Assembly: GCA_046483065.1 (NCBI GenBank)
Contig: JAWODW010000053.1
Span: 62,001 to 126,000 of the forward strand
From: JAWVYT01 sp046483065
GTDB taxonomy: Bacteria > Gemmatimonadota > Gemmatimonadetes > Longimicrobiales > RSA9
DNA: 64,000 bases
Direction of reading: 5' to 3'
Position 1 is the stretch's first letter; each line of letters starts with the position of its first letter. Under the pieces are notes generated by a model, which was not told where the DNA came from, did not search any database, and was given only the letters and a program-made list of their open reading frames with translations. Of this stretch, positions 11,301 through 19,633 are shown one piece after another. The position numbers and the translations under genes are program-made.

Positions 11301-11870
11301 CGGGGCCTGAGTTGGGGGATCGCCGTCCACGGCGCCCTGGACGCCGCCGCCCGGGGTGCCACCGGCGAGGCACTCCGCCGGGTGGCGCGGAGCGCGCTCC
11401 TGGAGGCCGAGCGGCCGGTGGCGGAGGGGGAGCCGACGGAGCTCGATGAGCTGGTCACGCTGGTGGAGCGGGTCCTGGAGTCCCGGGTCTGGCGGCGGGC
11501 CGGCGCCGCCGACCGGGTCCTGTCGGAGGTGCCGTTCGCGTTCCGCGAGGAGCGGGCCGCCACGGGGGCCGAACCGGAGGACGCCACCGGGGACGCCATG
11601 GGGGGCGACCCGGGAGCCTACCCGGTCGCAGGGCTCCGGATCATGGAGGGAGTGATCGACCTGGCGTTCCGGGAGGAGGGCGGCTGGGTGGTGGTCGACT
11701 ACAAAACGGACGTGGGGACGGACCCTGGGTTCCCGGCCCGGCGGCGCGCGTACCGGCGGCAGGTGGAGCTGTATGCCGGGGCGTGGGAGTCCATGACCGG
11801 CGAACCGGTGAAGGAGCGGGTGCTGCTCTACACCGCCCGGCCGGGGGAGGACGCGGAGGAGCGCTGGTAG
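8322..11870 (+). CDS. addA: AddA-like UvrD-type helicase with C-terminal RecB nuclease domain
   Basis: A 1182-residue superfamily 1A helicase. After a Pro-rich extension of about 60 residues comes the Walker A motif AGAGSGKTT (about residues 89-97). Walker B is VDEFQDTDPVQ, followed by GDPKQSIYRFR and late motifs LHQAKGLE and YVAATRA. The C-terminal nuclease domain ends with D1126 and K1128 in VVDYKTD. This is the motor and second nuclease of an AddAB-type complex acting on broken DNA ends. GGAGG upstream of ATG 8322 and the four-base overlap with addB set the start. Transcription probably stops at the strong hairpin 27 bases downstream. Confidence 0.9.
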   Translation: MTKRPDDPTQLGLFQDAGAGARGPERSPRPDAPPTPESAPKPAPGSEPEPAPGSTTVTVTDRRFVDGPLPDAGARARIREELDTNLLVEAGAGSGKTTALVERMVALVRTGTARADEVAAVTFTRKAAAELRQRFQTELESALAAARSAGGEEEVDRLDAALRDIDRGFIGTIHAFCARLLRERPVEAGLDPGFRELMGAEEVRQRRAFWRTHLERLSAADDPLVAELTDVGLAPSQLESLFDEMVSNPDVRFPAEPVDPPTAAEVDAVRERLDALLDRGAALMPAEPDPERGWDSLQNRIRLLLFLRRVVDWDDRTVFLDRLGEEVCGRSYGVVQKRWPDKGVAKALSEDWGELRDGAAMDVLDRWWSHRYPIALDFARRAADAFEAERRRIGALNFQDLLMLAARLLRSHPGAREQLGRRYRRVLVDEFQDTDPVQAEVLMLLTSPADGGPWQEAVPRPGALFVVGDPKQSIYRFRRADIAVYNLVRDRFTDFGDVLELVANFRSLPPIGELVDGVFGEGGRFGDRATAYQAAFAPLRTRRVPEPERQGVYQYPIDPDGRSYRDAAADGAARLVPWIARQVRGGRSPGDFLILARQKAELATYARELEVWRIPVQVTGAGVDRTAELHELLVLLEALADPTDPVRVVAVLVGLLFGLDHDQLVDWSMDGGGFDITHPPANTDPPVGAALLRLHEWWDRSRTVPADVLVGRIVDQVGLVPLAAARELGELRAGSLLFALDAIRVAALQGGTSIATATEALRTALEADEAEAPLEPVRRGVTRVMTLHQAKGLEAPVVALVHPVGGGAHPVTRHIERHDDGSATGYLVVQETVDQWGNSRVIARPAGWEEKEAEERRYEAAEQDRLLYVAATRAGEELVVARQAGQEGKSPWAGLYGWIDGHGDDLRLEPEPAPAPVAMDTDAEAVARAAARLRDERDERARPRWEVVTATTLAKREAGEAATPVGPVGPSDAAVGTPTAPHPDPRDGPDPVFRGLSWGIAVHGALDAAARGATGEALRRVARSALLEAERPVAEGEPTELDELVTLVERVLESRVWRRAGAADRVLSEVPFAFREERAATGAEPEDATGDAMGGDPGAYPVAGLRIMEGVIDLAFREEGGWVVVDYKTDVGTDPGFPARRRAYRRQVELYAGAWESMTGEPVKERVLLYTARPGEDAEERW

Positions 11871-11896
11871 GGCCCGGGGGCGGGTCCCGGATGATC

Positions 11897-11932
11897 GACG
11901 GGCCCGCCGATCCCTGGATCGGCGGGCCCGTC
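11897..11932. terminator. Bidirectional hairpin between addA and the SWIB gene
   Basis: A perfect 17-bp inverted repeat (11897-11913 and 11916-11932) with a two-base gap lies between two convergent stop codons. There is no T tract on either side, so it may need a factor or act mainly as an RNA 3' end stabiliser. Confidence 0.75.
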
Positions 11933-11955
11933 GTCTAGCATATGAGCGAGAGGGG

Positions 11956-12216
11956 TCAGGTCTTGGAGACGTGCTGGTTGACGAGCTTCGTCATCTCGAA
12001 CATCGAGACCTGGTTCTTCCCGTTGAAGATCGGCCGCATGGTGTCATCGGCGTTGATCATTCGACGGTTTTCCGAGTCCTGCAGGTTGTTCTTCTTGACG
12101 TAGTCCCAGACCTTCTTCGTAATCTCGCTGCGGGTCATCGCCTGGTTGCCCACTACCTTCGCGAGCATTGCATCCGGCTGAACCTTCTGAGCAAGACCAC
12201 CGCGTGCCTTGGCCAT
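11956..12216 (-). CDS. Small SWIB/MDM2-domain protein
   Basis: An 86-residue basic protein that is almost entirely one SWIB domain: the pattern SEITKKVWDYVKKNNLQD followed by DDTMRPIF is the family signature. Eukaryotic relatives sit in chromatin-remodelling complexes. Stand-alone bacterial forms, known from chlamydiae and several environmental phyla, may be nucleoid or topoisomerase-associated proteins, but this is not established. The Lys/Arg-rich N-terminus is compatible with nucleic-acid binding. ATG 12216 is chosen because GGAGGAAG lies at good spacing; an upstream ATG at 12294 would add an atypical 26-residue tail. Confidence 0.9.
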   Translation of the reverse strand: MAKARGGLAQKVQPDAMLAKVVGNQAMTRSEITKKVWDYVKKNNLQDSENRRMINADDTMRPIFNGKNQVSMFEMTKLVNQHVSKT

Positions 12217-12314
12217 ACCGCTTCCTCCGTGTGAGGGGTGATGAATTGAGGGTGTCCACGCCTTCCAAGCTACGCACAGAGCGCGGTGACGCAATGGAAG
12301 CGGTTTTCAGCGCA

Positions 12315-12968
12315 TCAGCCCGAGGGCTCCACGACCAGGTCCTCTCCGAGCCGGAATCGGAACGCCGGCTCGGCCATCCCGAGCCCCTGAAGTGTGGGGC
12401 GCAGAAGACGTTGCAGGGCCCGGGCGCTGTTGATGCGCGGCTGGAACGCTGTGGCGATATGCGCCATCCCCTGCCGCCGCAGCGCGCTCTCGATCACGGC
12501 CATCGCCTGGCGTTCCACCTCCTCTCTCGTGCTCGGGAGTCGGGCCCACCCTCGCTCCGTCTCCACCTCCAGGGCAGACAGGTCCGGCTCCGCAGAGTAC
12601 ACCAGAAGCTCGGGCAGCTCCACCTCGATAACCCCGTCGTCGGTGAACCGGATCATCTCCGGCCGAAAAGAATCGACGGCGAAGCCGTACGAGACGCGTC
12701 CGGGCACCCTGACGGTGGCCCGTGCGGTGCCCAGGTCCAGCCCCACCAGCCCGGGGAGCAGGATGCGGCTGTCTTCGATCTGCGTGGTCACCGTGACATC
12801 CAGCCGGCCGGTGATCAGGAACGCTTCGGGCGATTCCTGCTCGATGGCGGTGAACACGGCCTCCCGGACCTGTCGCTCGGTGAACCGTGGGCCGACGACC
12901 AGGAGGACCGCCAGGACAACGGCGCCCGCACCGAGGGCGATGAGGGCGGACCGGATGAGAGTCTTCAT
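12315..12968 (-). CDS. DUF4230 family membrane-anchored protein
   Basis: A 217-residue protein with one N-terminal membrane helix (about residues 5-27) and a globular extracytoplasmic part. The layout and motifs such as DLGTARATVRVPGRVSYG and the later EEVERQAMAVIESALR helix match the DUF4230 family, whose function is unknown. It sits alone between the SWIB gene on the same strand and the divergent hybrid kinase, with a 125-base divergent intergenic region. Confidence 0.7.
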   Translation of the reverse strand: MKTLIRSALIALGAGAVVLAVLLVVGPRFTERQVREAVFTAIEQESPEAFLITGRLDVTVTTQIEDSRILLPGLVGLDLGTARATVRVPGRVSYGFAVDSFRPEMIRFTDDGVIEVELPELLVYSAEPDLSALEVETERGWARLPSTREEVERQAMAVIESALRRQGMAHIATAFQPRINSARALQRLLRPTLQGLGMAEPAFRFRLGEDLVVEPSG

Positions 12969-13093
12969 ACCCGAAGAGTACGCGGAGCCATCGATCCCGT
13001 CGAGGGTATGGTCCGACGGGCCCGCCCGCTAAAGCCGGCGCTTCGTATGCCGATACTGGCTACAGATGAGTACACCTGCCAACCAGGGAACGG

Positions 13094-15667
13094 ATGCACG
13101 AGTTGATCGACGGCAGCGGCGCCTACGTACAGAACACACTCGGCCTGGCCATGGTGGTGGTGGCGACGCTGTCGCTCGGGGTCGGGATCTGGGTGGTGGT
13201 ACGGGAGCGGGCACGGCGGATCAGTCTCCTGCTCCTGGCTGCCTCCGCCGCTATCGCGACCTACGTTCTGAGCTTCTCGTTCCTGGTCCGGACCCCCGAC
13301 CCGGAGGTGGCCCACCGCTGGGCGCACGTGGCGTACTTCGGGGTCCCGTTCATCGTGCCGTCCCTCTACCACTTCAGCATGGAGCTCCTGGGGCTGCGGC
13401 GGGAGCGCAGGCCGTTGATCGTGGCGGCGTGGGTGGTGGGGCTCGTGTACATGGTGCTGGCCCAGGGCACCGAGCTGCTCATCCCCGGCGTCATGCGCAC
13501 GGCGTGGGGCTACTACGCGGGTCTCACCGTGTGGAACATCCCGTTCATCGTCTGGTCGTTCCTGCTGCTCGGCCTGGCGATCCGCGACTACTGGATGCAG
13601 TACCGTCACGCCCAGGCCGTGCAGCGCGCCCGGATCCGGTGGCTGGCGATCCCGCTGGTGGTGGCGTCGCTGGGGTTTGCCGACTACGTGCCGTCCCTCG
13701 GCGTGGCGCTGCCGCCGCTGGGCTTCGCGTTCCTGGCCGCCTTCCCGCTGGCTGCGATGTGGGTGGTGGCCCGCTATCACCTTCCCGACCTGACGCCGGC
13801 GTTCGCGGCCGACCAGATTCTGTCCACCATGGCCGAGCCGCTCCTGGTGGTGGACGACCTGGGCCGGATCGCCATTACGAACCCAGCGGCCGCCCGGCTC
13901 CTGGGCTGGCCCGAGGACGACCTGGTGGGGATGCCGCTGCCGATGCTCCTGGGCGCCGGGACCGCCGGCCGGATCACGGCGGGGGCGAGCGTGCAGGGGT
14001 GGGAGATGGAGATCGCCGCCCGGACGGGCGAGCCCATCGCCGTCTCCGTCTCCACCAATCGGCTGGTGGCCAAAGGTCGCGAGGCCGGCACTGTGATCGT
14101 GATGCGAGACATCCGCGAGCGCCGTCGGGCGGCGAGGCAGCTGGAGCGCCGGGAGGAGTATTTCCGCTCGCTGATCGAGAACGCGCGTGACACCATCACG
14201 GTCCTGGACGCCGGGGGTCGGGTTCTGTACCAGAGCCCTTCCCACGCGGAGGTCCTGGACCGAAAGCCGGGCGAGGATCTGGGTCGGTCGGTGTTCGAGC
14301 GGGTCCATCCCGACGATCGGCAACCCATGCAGGAGATGTTCGAGTCGCTCCTGGACGAGCCGGGCGGCACGGCCCGAGCCGAGATCCGGTTCCGCCGTAC
14401 AGGCGGGGAATACAGGATCATCGACGTCCGGGCCCACAACCTCCTGGACCACCCCGCTGTACGGGGCGTGGTGGTAAACGGGCGGGACGTGACCGAGGAG
14501 CGACGATTGGCGGAGCGGCTTCAGCAGTCCCAGAAGCTGGAGGCCATCGGCCGGCTCGCCGGCGGGATCGCCCACGACTTCAACAACATCCTCACCACCA
14601 TCCAGGGCACCGTGTCGTTCATGGCGGAGGAGCTGCCTGAGGAATCGGGGCTGGCCGCGGAGCTCGACGTGGTCCGGAAGGAGGCCGAGCGGGCGGGTCG
14701 CCTGACAAACCAGCTCCTGGCTTTCGGTCGACGCCAGATGACCCGGCCGGAGACGATCGACCTGAACCAGCTGCTCCGGGACCTGCGCTCCGGGCTGCAG
14801 CAGGTTCTTGCACCCGAGCAGCGGCTGGTGATCCGGCCGGCCCCGGACCTCGGCGCCGTGCGGATCGATCGGAGCCAGCTCGAGGCGGCGCTGGTGGACC
14901 TCCTGGCCAACGCCCGGGACGCCATGGGCGATGAGGGCCGGCTGGAGATCACCACGGAGAACGTGGACCGGCCCGCCGACGTGATCGACGAGCTTCCCAT
15001 CGAGCAGAGGCGGTACGTGCTGCTGACCGTGGCGGACGACGGGCACGGGATGGACGCTACCACGCAGCAGCGCATCTTCGAGCCGTTCTTCACCACCCGG
15101 GAGGATGCGGCCGGCGAGGGCCTCGGCCTGTCCACGGTCTACGGCGCCGTCCGGCAGGCCGGCGGCCACATCGAGGTGGAGAGCGAACCCGGCCGGGGCG
15201 CCCGGTTCTCCATCTACCTGCCCCGGGCGGACGAGGCCGACACGGAGGCCGTACCGCCGGACGGAGCCATTGAGTCCGTGTCGACGGACGGCCGGGGCGA
15301 GCTGGTACTGGTGGTGGAGGACGAGGCCCCGGTCCGGAGCCTGGTCCGCAAGGTGCTGGAGCGGAAGGGGTACCGGGTCCTGGAGGCCGCCGATGGGAAG
15401 GCCGCCCTCGAGCTGGCCGCCGACCACCACGGCGAGATCGACCTGCTCATCGCCGACCTGGTCATGCCAGGGCTGAGCGGCCGGGAGGTGGCCGAGCGAT
15501 TGAACGCCGCGGAGCCCGACCTGGCCACCATCCTCATCTCCGGCTACACCGCGGACGAAGTGGTGCGGGAGGGGATCGAGCAGGGCGAGTTCGTCTTCCT
15601 CCCGAAACCCTTCAGCCCGGAGATCCTCACCCGCCGCGTGGCCGAGGTGCTCCGGGGCCGGCAGTAG
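13094..15667 (+). CDS. Hybrid sensor histidine kinase: 7TM, two PAS, HisKA, HATPase, REC
   Basis: An 857-residue membrane kinase. Residues 1-235 form seven hydrophobic helices resembling the HisKA 7TM sensor region. Then come two PAS domains (about 240-345 and 352-475), HisKA with His 494 (GIAHDFNN), HATPase (LANARDAM, DDGHGM, GEGLGLSTVYG) and a receiver domain with Asp 788 (IADLVMPG) and Lys in LPKPF. The core resembles the kinase at 3286-5097, so they may be paralogs. No cognate DNA-binding regulator is next to it. GGGAACGG just before ATG 13094 is an acceptable ribosome binding site. It ends in front of a strong terminator hairpin. Confidence 0.93.
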   Translation: MHELIDGSGAYVQNTLGLAMVVVATLSLGVGIWVVVRERARRISLLLLAASAAIATYVLSFSFLVRTPDPEVAHRWAHVAYFGVPFIVPSLYHFSMELLGLRRERRPLIVAAWVVGLVYMVLAQGTELLIPGVMRTAWGYYAGLTVWNIPFIVWSFLLLGLAIRDYWMQYRHAQAVQRARIRWLAIPLVVASLGFADYVPSLGVALPPLGFAFLAAFPLAAMWVVARYHLPDLTPAFAADQILSTMAEPLLVVDDLGRIAITNPAAARLLGWPEDDLVGMPLPMLLGAGTAGRITAGASVQGWEMEIAARTGEPIAVSVSTNRLVAKGREAGTVIVMRDIRERRRAARQLERREEYFRSLIENARDTITVLDAGGRVLYQSPSHAEVLDRKPGEDLGRSVFERVHPDDRQPMQEMFESLLDEPGGTARAEIRFRRTGGEYRIIDVRAHNLLDHPAVRGVVVNGRDVTEERRLAERLQQSQKLEAIGRLAGGIAHDFNNILTTIQGTVSFMAEELPEESGLAAELDVVRKEAERAGRLTNQLLAFGRRQMTRPETIDLNQLLRDLRSGLQQVLAPEQRLVIRPAPDLGAVRIDRSQLEAALVDLLANARDAMGDEGRLEITTENVDRPADVIDELPIEQRRYVLLTVADDGHGMDATTQQRIFEPFFTTREDAAGEGLGLSTVYGAVRQAGGHIEVESEPGRGARFSIYLPRADEADTEAVPPDGAIESVSTDGRGELVLVVEDEAPVRSLVRKVLERKGYRVLEAADGKAALELAADHHGEIDLLIADLVMPGLSGREVAERLNAAEPDLATILISGYTADEVVREGIEQGEFVFLPKPFSPEILTRRVAEVLRGRQ

Positions 15668-15681
15668 AGGCCGGACGGAAA

Positions 15682-15716
15682 GAGGGCCCGGGACGGCGGC
15701 GTCGTCCCGGGCCCTC
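15682..15716. terminator. Bidirectional hairpin between the hybrid kinase and the S9 peptidase
   Basis: A perfect 14-bp inverted repeat (15682-15695 and 15703-15716) with a seven-base loop separates two convergent stop codons at 15667 and 15752. No T tract follows. Confidence 0.75.
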
Positions 15717-15751
15717 GAGGTCCCCGGTCGTGGCCGGGTCCACGGCCGCCG

Positions 15752-18613
15752 TCAGCGGGTCTCGCCCGCCTCTTCCGCCGGCTCCAGCCCCAGCGTCTCG
15801 CCCTTCTCGGTGGCCGGGATCCCCTCTTCGAGCCAGACCGGTGCCGGTGCACCCTTCAGGTAGTGATCGAAGAACTGCTGCATCCGGACGTTCCAGTCCC
15901 GCATGTTCGCCTCGGTGACGGGCCAGTGGGGCTGCTCGTTGTAGACGATCATCCACGCCGGCTTCGCCAGCCGCCGGAGCGCAACGAAGAGCTCGATCCC
16001 CTGGTACCACGGCACCGCGCCGTCCTCGTCGTTGTGCATGATGAGGAGCGGCGTCTCGACCTTGTCGAGGAAGAACAGCGGGCTGTTCTCGATGTAGCGG
16101 ATCGGCCGGTCCCAGAGCGTGCCGCCGATCCGGCTCTGGGTCCGCTCGTACTGGAACATCCGGCTCATCCCGCTGCCCCACCGGATCCCGCCGTACGCGC
16201 TTGTCATGTTGGAGACCGGGGCGCCGGCCTCGGCGGCCTTGAAGAAGTCGGTCTGGGTCACCATGTAGGCGATCTGGTACCCGCCCCAGCTGTGGCCCTG
16301 GACGCCCACGTTCTCCTCATCGACCCAGGACTCTTCCGCCAGCTTGAGCGTGCCCGGCATGATGCAGTCCATGGCGCTCTCGCCCGGGAAACCCTCCTGG
16401 TAGACGATGTCCGGGATGAACACGATGTAGCCGCGGCTCGCGTAGAACGTGGGTCGGATCACCGACCGATGGGGTACTGGTGGTGCGTGGGCGTGGAGGT
16501 TGTCGCTGCTCTTCTCGTAGAAGTACACCATCATGGGGTACTCTTGCGACGGGTCGAAGTCCTCGGGCTTGTAGAGCAGCCCCTGGAGCTCCTCGCCGTT
16601 CGAGGAGAGCCATTCCACCAGCTCCACCGTGGCCCAGTTGTACTCGGCCTGCTGCGGGTTCGCATCGCTGATCTTCCGGGCGTTCCCGAACTCCGCGTCC
16701 GCCACCCACAGGTCCGGGAACTCGACCACGTCCTCCCGCGTGTACAGGAGCACGTCGGCGGCCTCCGCCCGCTCCAGGCTGCCGAACCGCTTCGGCGCCC
16801 GGACCAGCGCCTCCGGCTCCGCCGTGCCCTCGACCCGGTCCCGGTAGAAGCCGGCATCCTTGGTGTAGATGTGGAACGCCGACAGCAGCATGGGAGCGTC
16901 CGGATCGATGAACCGCTCGTCGTCATCCAGCCGGATGTAGCGGAACCGGACGTCGTTCTCCCGGCCCCAGCCCTCGGTGATCCGTCGGGGCGCGTCCCGG
17001 CCGTCGGGGTCCACGGCCCAGATGTCGAACCGGTCGTAGATCAGGAGCGTCCCGTCGCCCTCCGTCCATCCGGCCGAGCCGTGGGGGTACGGCGCCATGG
17101 GGTGGTCGTCGGTCTCGTCCCAGACGGGCACGTCGATCCCGGCGGAGAGGTTGACGGGCTCGTCGTCATCGGTCTCCATGGCGAACCACGCCCGGTCGTC
17201 GTAGTCGTAGAAGGCGAAGTACCGGGCGTCGGGGGAGAGGTGGCCCCAGGCGATCCGCTCCTCCTCCAGCACCATGCGCCGGTCGCCGTCGTTCACGTCC
17301 ACCAGCCAGACATCGCTGTAGCCCGGGCTCTCGATCCCCACCAGGTACAGGTACTTCACGTTCGTCTCGGCCAGCGCCACGTCGGCGTCACCCTCCCGGC
17401 CCACGTCCACGCTCGGCATGTCCTCGTTGGCCAGCTGGACCACACGGTTGCGACGGTCCAGGTGCACCACGGCCGCGTACGTCCGCTCCCGCTCCCGGTC
17501 CGCCTGCAGCACCTGCATCGGCTGGATCAGGTCGTCCTGCCAGTGCCAGACGTCCAGGCGCACCTTCTCCTCGTCCAGCAGCTCCTCCTCGTCCTCATCC
17601 TCCGGCTCCGGGCGCGGCGCCGTGCCGAAGAAGAGGCGGTTCCCGCTCTCCGAGAAGCTGAGCGCGCCGTGCTCGCTGACCCACCAGCCCTCGGGGACGC
17701 CGTCCGTCTCCGAGCTCGCCAGCGCCTCCGCCGGCTCGCCGTCAGGGGCATGGTAGAGGATGTACTCCGGCTGGTCGGCGTGGAAGCTGTCCCGGTCGGT
17801 CAGGAACGCCACGCGGCGACCGTCGTCGCTCAGCGCCAGCTGCTTGTACAGCCCCTCGCCCGCCAGCACCGCCGTCGATTCGCCCGATGCGGTCGTGACC
17901 ACGTAGACCCCGTCGGCCTCGCCATCCTCGCTCGACGCCGTGTACGTCACCACCCCGCCGTCCTCGCTCACCGCGTAGTCCACCACGTGGTCGTACCGCT
18001 GCTCCGCCCCCGACTCAAGGTCGCGGATCACCAGCGTGTAGGTATCGGGCTTGTCCCGCTTCTCCTCTTCCTCCTCGGCGGGCTCCTCCGCGACCTCCTC
18101 CGTTTCTTCTGCCTCCTCCGCGCTCTCCTCTGCGTCCTCCGCGCTGATCAGGTATACGACGATGGCGCCCGACTCTTCCGGCAGTGTCCAGCGCTCCACG
18201 CCCGGCACCCGGGCCACATCGCCCGTGGCCAGGGTCAGGATCCCGAGTGTGTCTTCCGGCAGCTCCGAGCGCTTGGTGTCGGCGAGGCGCAGCGTCCGGA
18301 CAGTGTCATAGGCCGGCTCGATGGTGAAGACGGCGAAGCGCTCGTCGGGGCTGAACCGTGCGTCGGTGGCCCGGGCCACCCGATGCTCCGTCCCCGCGGG
18401 CTGCTTCACCACCAGCTCGGCGTCGCCGCGGCGGACGGTCAGGTTGTAAAGGACCCAGCTGCCGTCGTGGGAGATCCGCTCCCCCTCGATGGACTTCCAG
18501 ATGTCGTAGGTATCGTGGTCCAGCGGCTGCTTCTGCGCGCTGAGGGGCGCGGCCACCAGCAGGACCGCGATGGTGAGGAGTCGAGTGATCGACGTACGAG
18601 GCGTATTCATCAT
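15752..18613 (-). CDS. Secreted S9 (prolyl oligopeptidase family) peptidase
   Basis: A 953-residue precursor with a signal peptide ending at APLSA-Q near residue 24. The long N-terminal part is a WD-like beta-propeller; the C-terminal alpha/beta-hydrolase domain has the triad S775 (GHSWGG), D864 (EDGAVP) and H896 (EQPHWP), spaced as in DPP4-type enzymes. It should hydrolyse short peptides in the periplasm or outside. An unusual run of about 30 mostly Glu/Ala/Asp residues (about 155-190) interrupts the propeller. ATG 18613 and 18610 are adjacent candidates; a longer upstream reading lacks a signal peptide at its start. The SURF1 gene lies 89 bases upstream on the same strand. Confidence 0.92.
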   Translation of the reverse strand: MMNTPRTSITRLLTIAVLLVAAPLSAQKQPLDHDTYDIWKSIEGERISHDGSWVLYNLTVRRGDAELVVKQPAGTEHRVARATDARFSPDERFAVFTIEPAYDTVRTLRLADTKRSELPEDTLGILTLATGDVARVPGVERWTLPEESGAIVVYLISAEDAEESAEEAEETEEVAEEPAEEEEEKRDKPDTYTLVIRDLESGAEQRYDHVVDYAVSEDGGVVTYTASSEDGEADGVYVVTTASGESTAVLAGEGLYKQLALSDDGRRVAFLTDRDSFHADQPEYILYHAPDGEPAEALASSETDGVPEGWWVSEHGALSFSESGNRLFFGTAPRPEPEDEDEEELLDEEKVRLDVWHWQDDLIQPMQVLQADRERERTYAAVVHLDRRNRVVQLANEDMPSVDVGREGDADVALAETNVKYLYLVGIESPGYSDVWLVDVNDGDRRMVLEEERIAWGHLSPDARYFAFYDYDDRAWFAMETDDDEPVNLSAGIDVPVWDETDDHPMAPYPHGSAGWTEGDGTLLIYDRFDIWAVDPDGRDAPRRITEGWGRENDVRFRYIRLDDDERFIDPDAPMLLSAFHIYTKDAGFYRDRVEGTAEPEALVRAPKRFGSLERAEAADVLLYTREDVVEFPDLWVADAEFGNARKISDANPQQAEYNWATVELVEWLSSNGEELQGLLYKPEDFDPSQEYPMMVYFYEKSSDNLHAHAPPVPHRSVIRPTFYASRGYIVFIPDIVYQEGFPGESAMDCIMPGTLKLAEESWVDEENVGVQGHSWGGYQIAYMVTQTDFFKAAEAGAPVSNMTSAYGGIRWGSGMSRMFQYERTQSRIGGTLWDRPIRYIENSPLFFLDKVETPLLIMHNDEDGAVPWYQGIELFVALRRLAKPAWMIVYNEQPHWPVTEANMRDWNVRMQQFFDHYLKGAPAPVWLEEGIPATEKGETLGLEPAEEAGETR

Positions 18614-18702
18614 CCGTTCCGCATCCGTTCCAGGGTCGTGAACACCGGCGTACCGCCGGTCGGAAGGGGCCGAGAGTAAGAGAGGGGTTGGCGGGGGCCG
18701 GG

Positions 18703-19476
18703 TCAACCGTCGCCGGGACCGGGTCGGCGGAGCAGCAGGACGATCCACCCGATGAGGAAGATGGCCGCGAAGCTGAACCACTGGATGGCGTACGAGAGGT
18801 GTGGGCCGGGCTCGACGGTCGGTGGCTCCAGCGGGACAGGCCCGACCGCGTCGCCCGGAGCACGAGCGGAATCCATCCCCGCCCCCGGCGTTCCCGGCCC
18901 GGACCTCACCGGCTCCGGCCTCGCCGTAGCCACCAGGTAGAGGGGCGCCACCGGGTACGGGTACTGCGCCCGGATGGCGCTGCCGTCCACGCGGAACCAG
19001 CGGGTTCGGAACCCGTCGGGCTCCGTGTCCAGATCCACGTCCGGGAAAGGGACGAGGACGCCCTCCACCTGCACGGCGCCCTCGATCCGCACGGGGCCGA
19101 GGTCCGCCGTGGCGGCGTCCGGCGCCGGGAGCCAGCCCCGGTTCACCAGGACCGCGCCGCCCCCGAGCCGGACGGGGGAGAGGACGTGCACGCCCGGTGC
19201 GCCGTTCCGGCTGCGGCCCGCCAGCACGATGGCTCGGTCGTCATCGACGGCGCCCGCAAGACGCGCCCGCCGGTAGGCCAGCCCTGCCGTATCCATGGGC
19301 GCGCGCTCCAGCATCACGGGCGGCGCGTCCATGCGCTCGGCGATGAGGGCGTTCCGGGCCTGGCGCTCCGCCCGGCGCTCGAGCTGCCAGATGCCGAGAC
19401 GGATACACACGCCGGCCACCACCAGGACGGCGACCGTCCCCAGAACGCCTCGCCGGGTCAGCTCCAGTGTCCGCAT
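18703..19476 (-). CDS. SURF1-family cytochrome oxidase assembly protein
   Basis: A 257-residue inner-membrane protein with the SURF1 layout: one helix near the N-terminus (about 10-29), a soluble domain, and a second helix near the C-terminus (about 230-250). Family motifs present are RLGIWQLERRAER, VLVNRGWLP near the middle, and HLSYAIQWFSFA just before the second helix. The family helps insert haem a into oxidase subunit I, which fits the caa3-type operon at 59.5-63.7 kb. A 35-residue Pro/Gly-rich stretch after residue 190 replaces a tighter loop. It is divergent from the DUF5916 gene across 157 bases. Confidence 0.9.
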   Translation of the reverse strand: MRTLELTRRGVLGTVAVLVVAGVCIRLGIWQLERRAERQARNALIAERMDAPPVMLERAPMDTAGLAYRRARLAGAVDDDRAIVLAGRSRNGAPGVHVLSPVRLGGGAVLVNRGWLPAPDAATADLGPVRIEGAVQVEGVLVPFPDVDLDTEPDGFRTRWFRVDGSAIRAQYPYPVAPLYLVATARPEPVRSGPGTPGAGMDSARAPGDAVGPVPLEPPTVEPGPHLSYAIQWFSFAAIFLIGWIVLLLRRPGPGDG

Positions 19477-19633
19477 GGCGTGAAGTCTCCGGCAAGCGGC
19501 CGTGTTGCGCCACCCCTGGACGGGCGCCGGCCGTCCCATTGTTGAAACTATGCGGGGTAGCCGCCCCGTAAGGGCAGGGGAGCGACAGGCGGGCTTTCCG
19601 CGAGGGAGGCCGTTTTCAACAGAGGCGAAACCG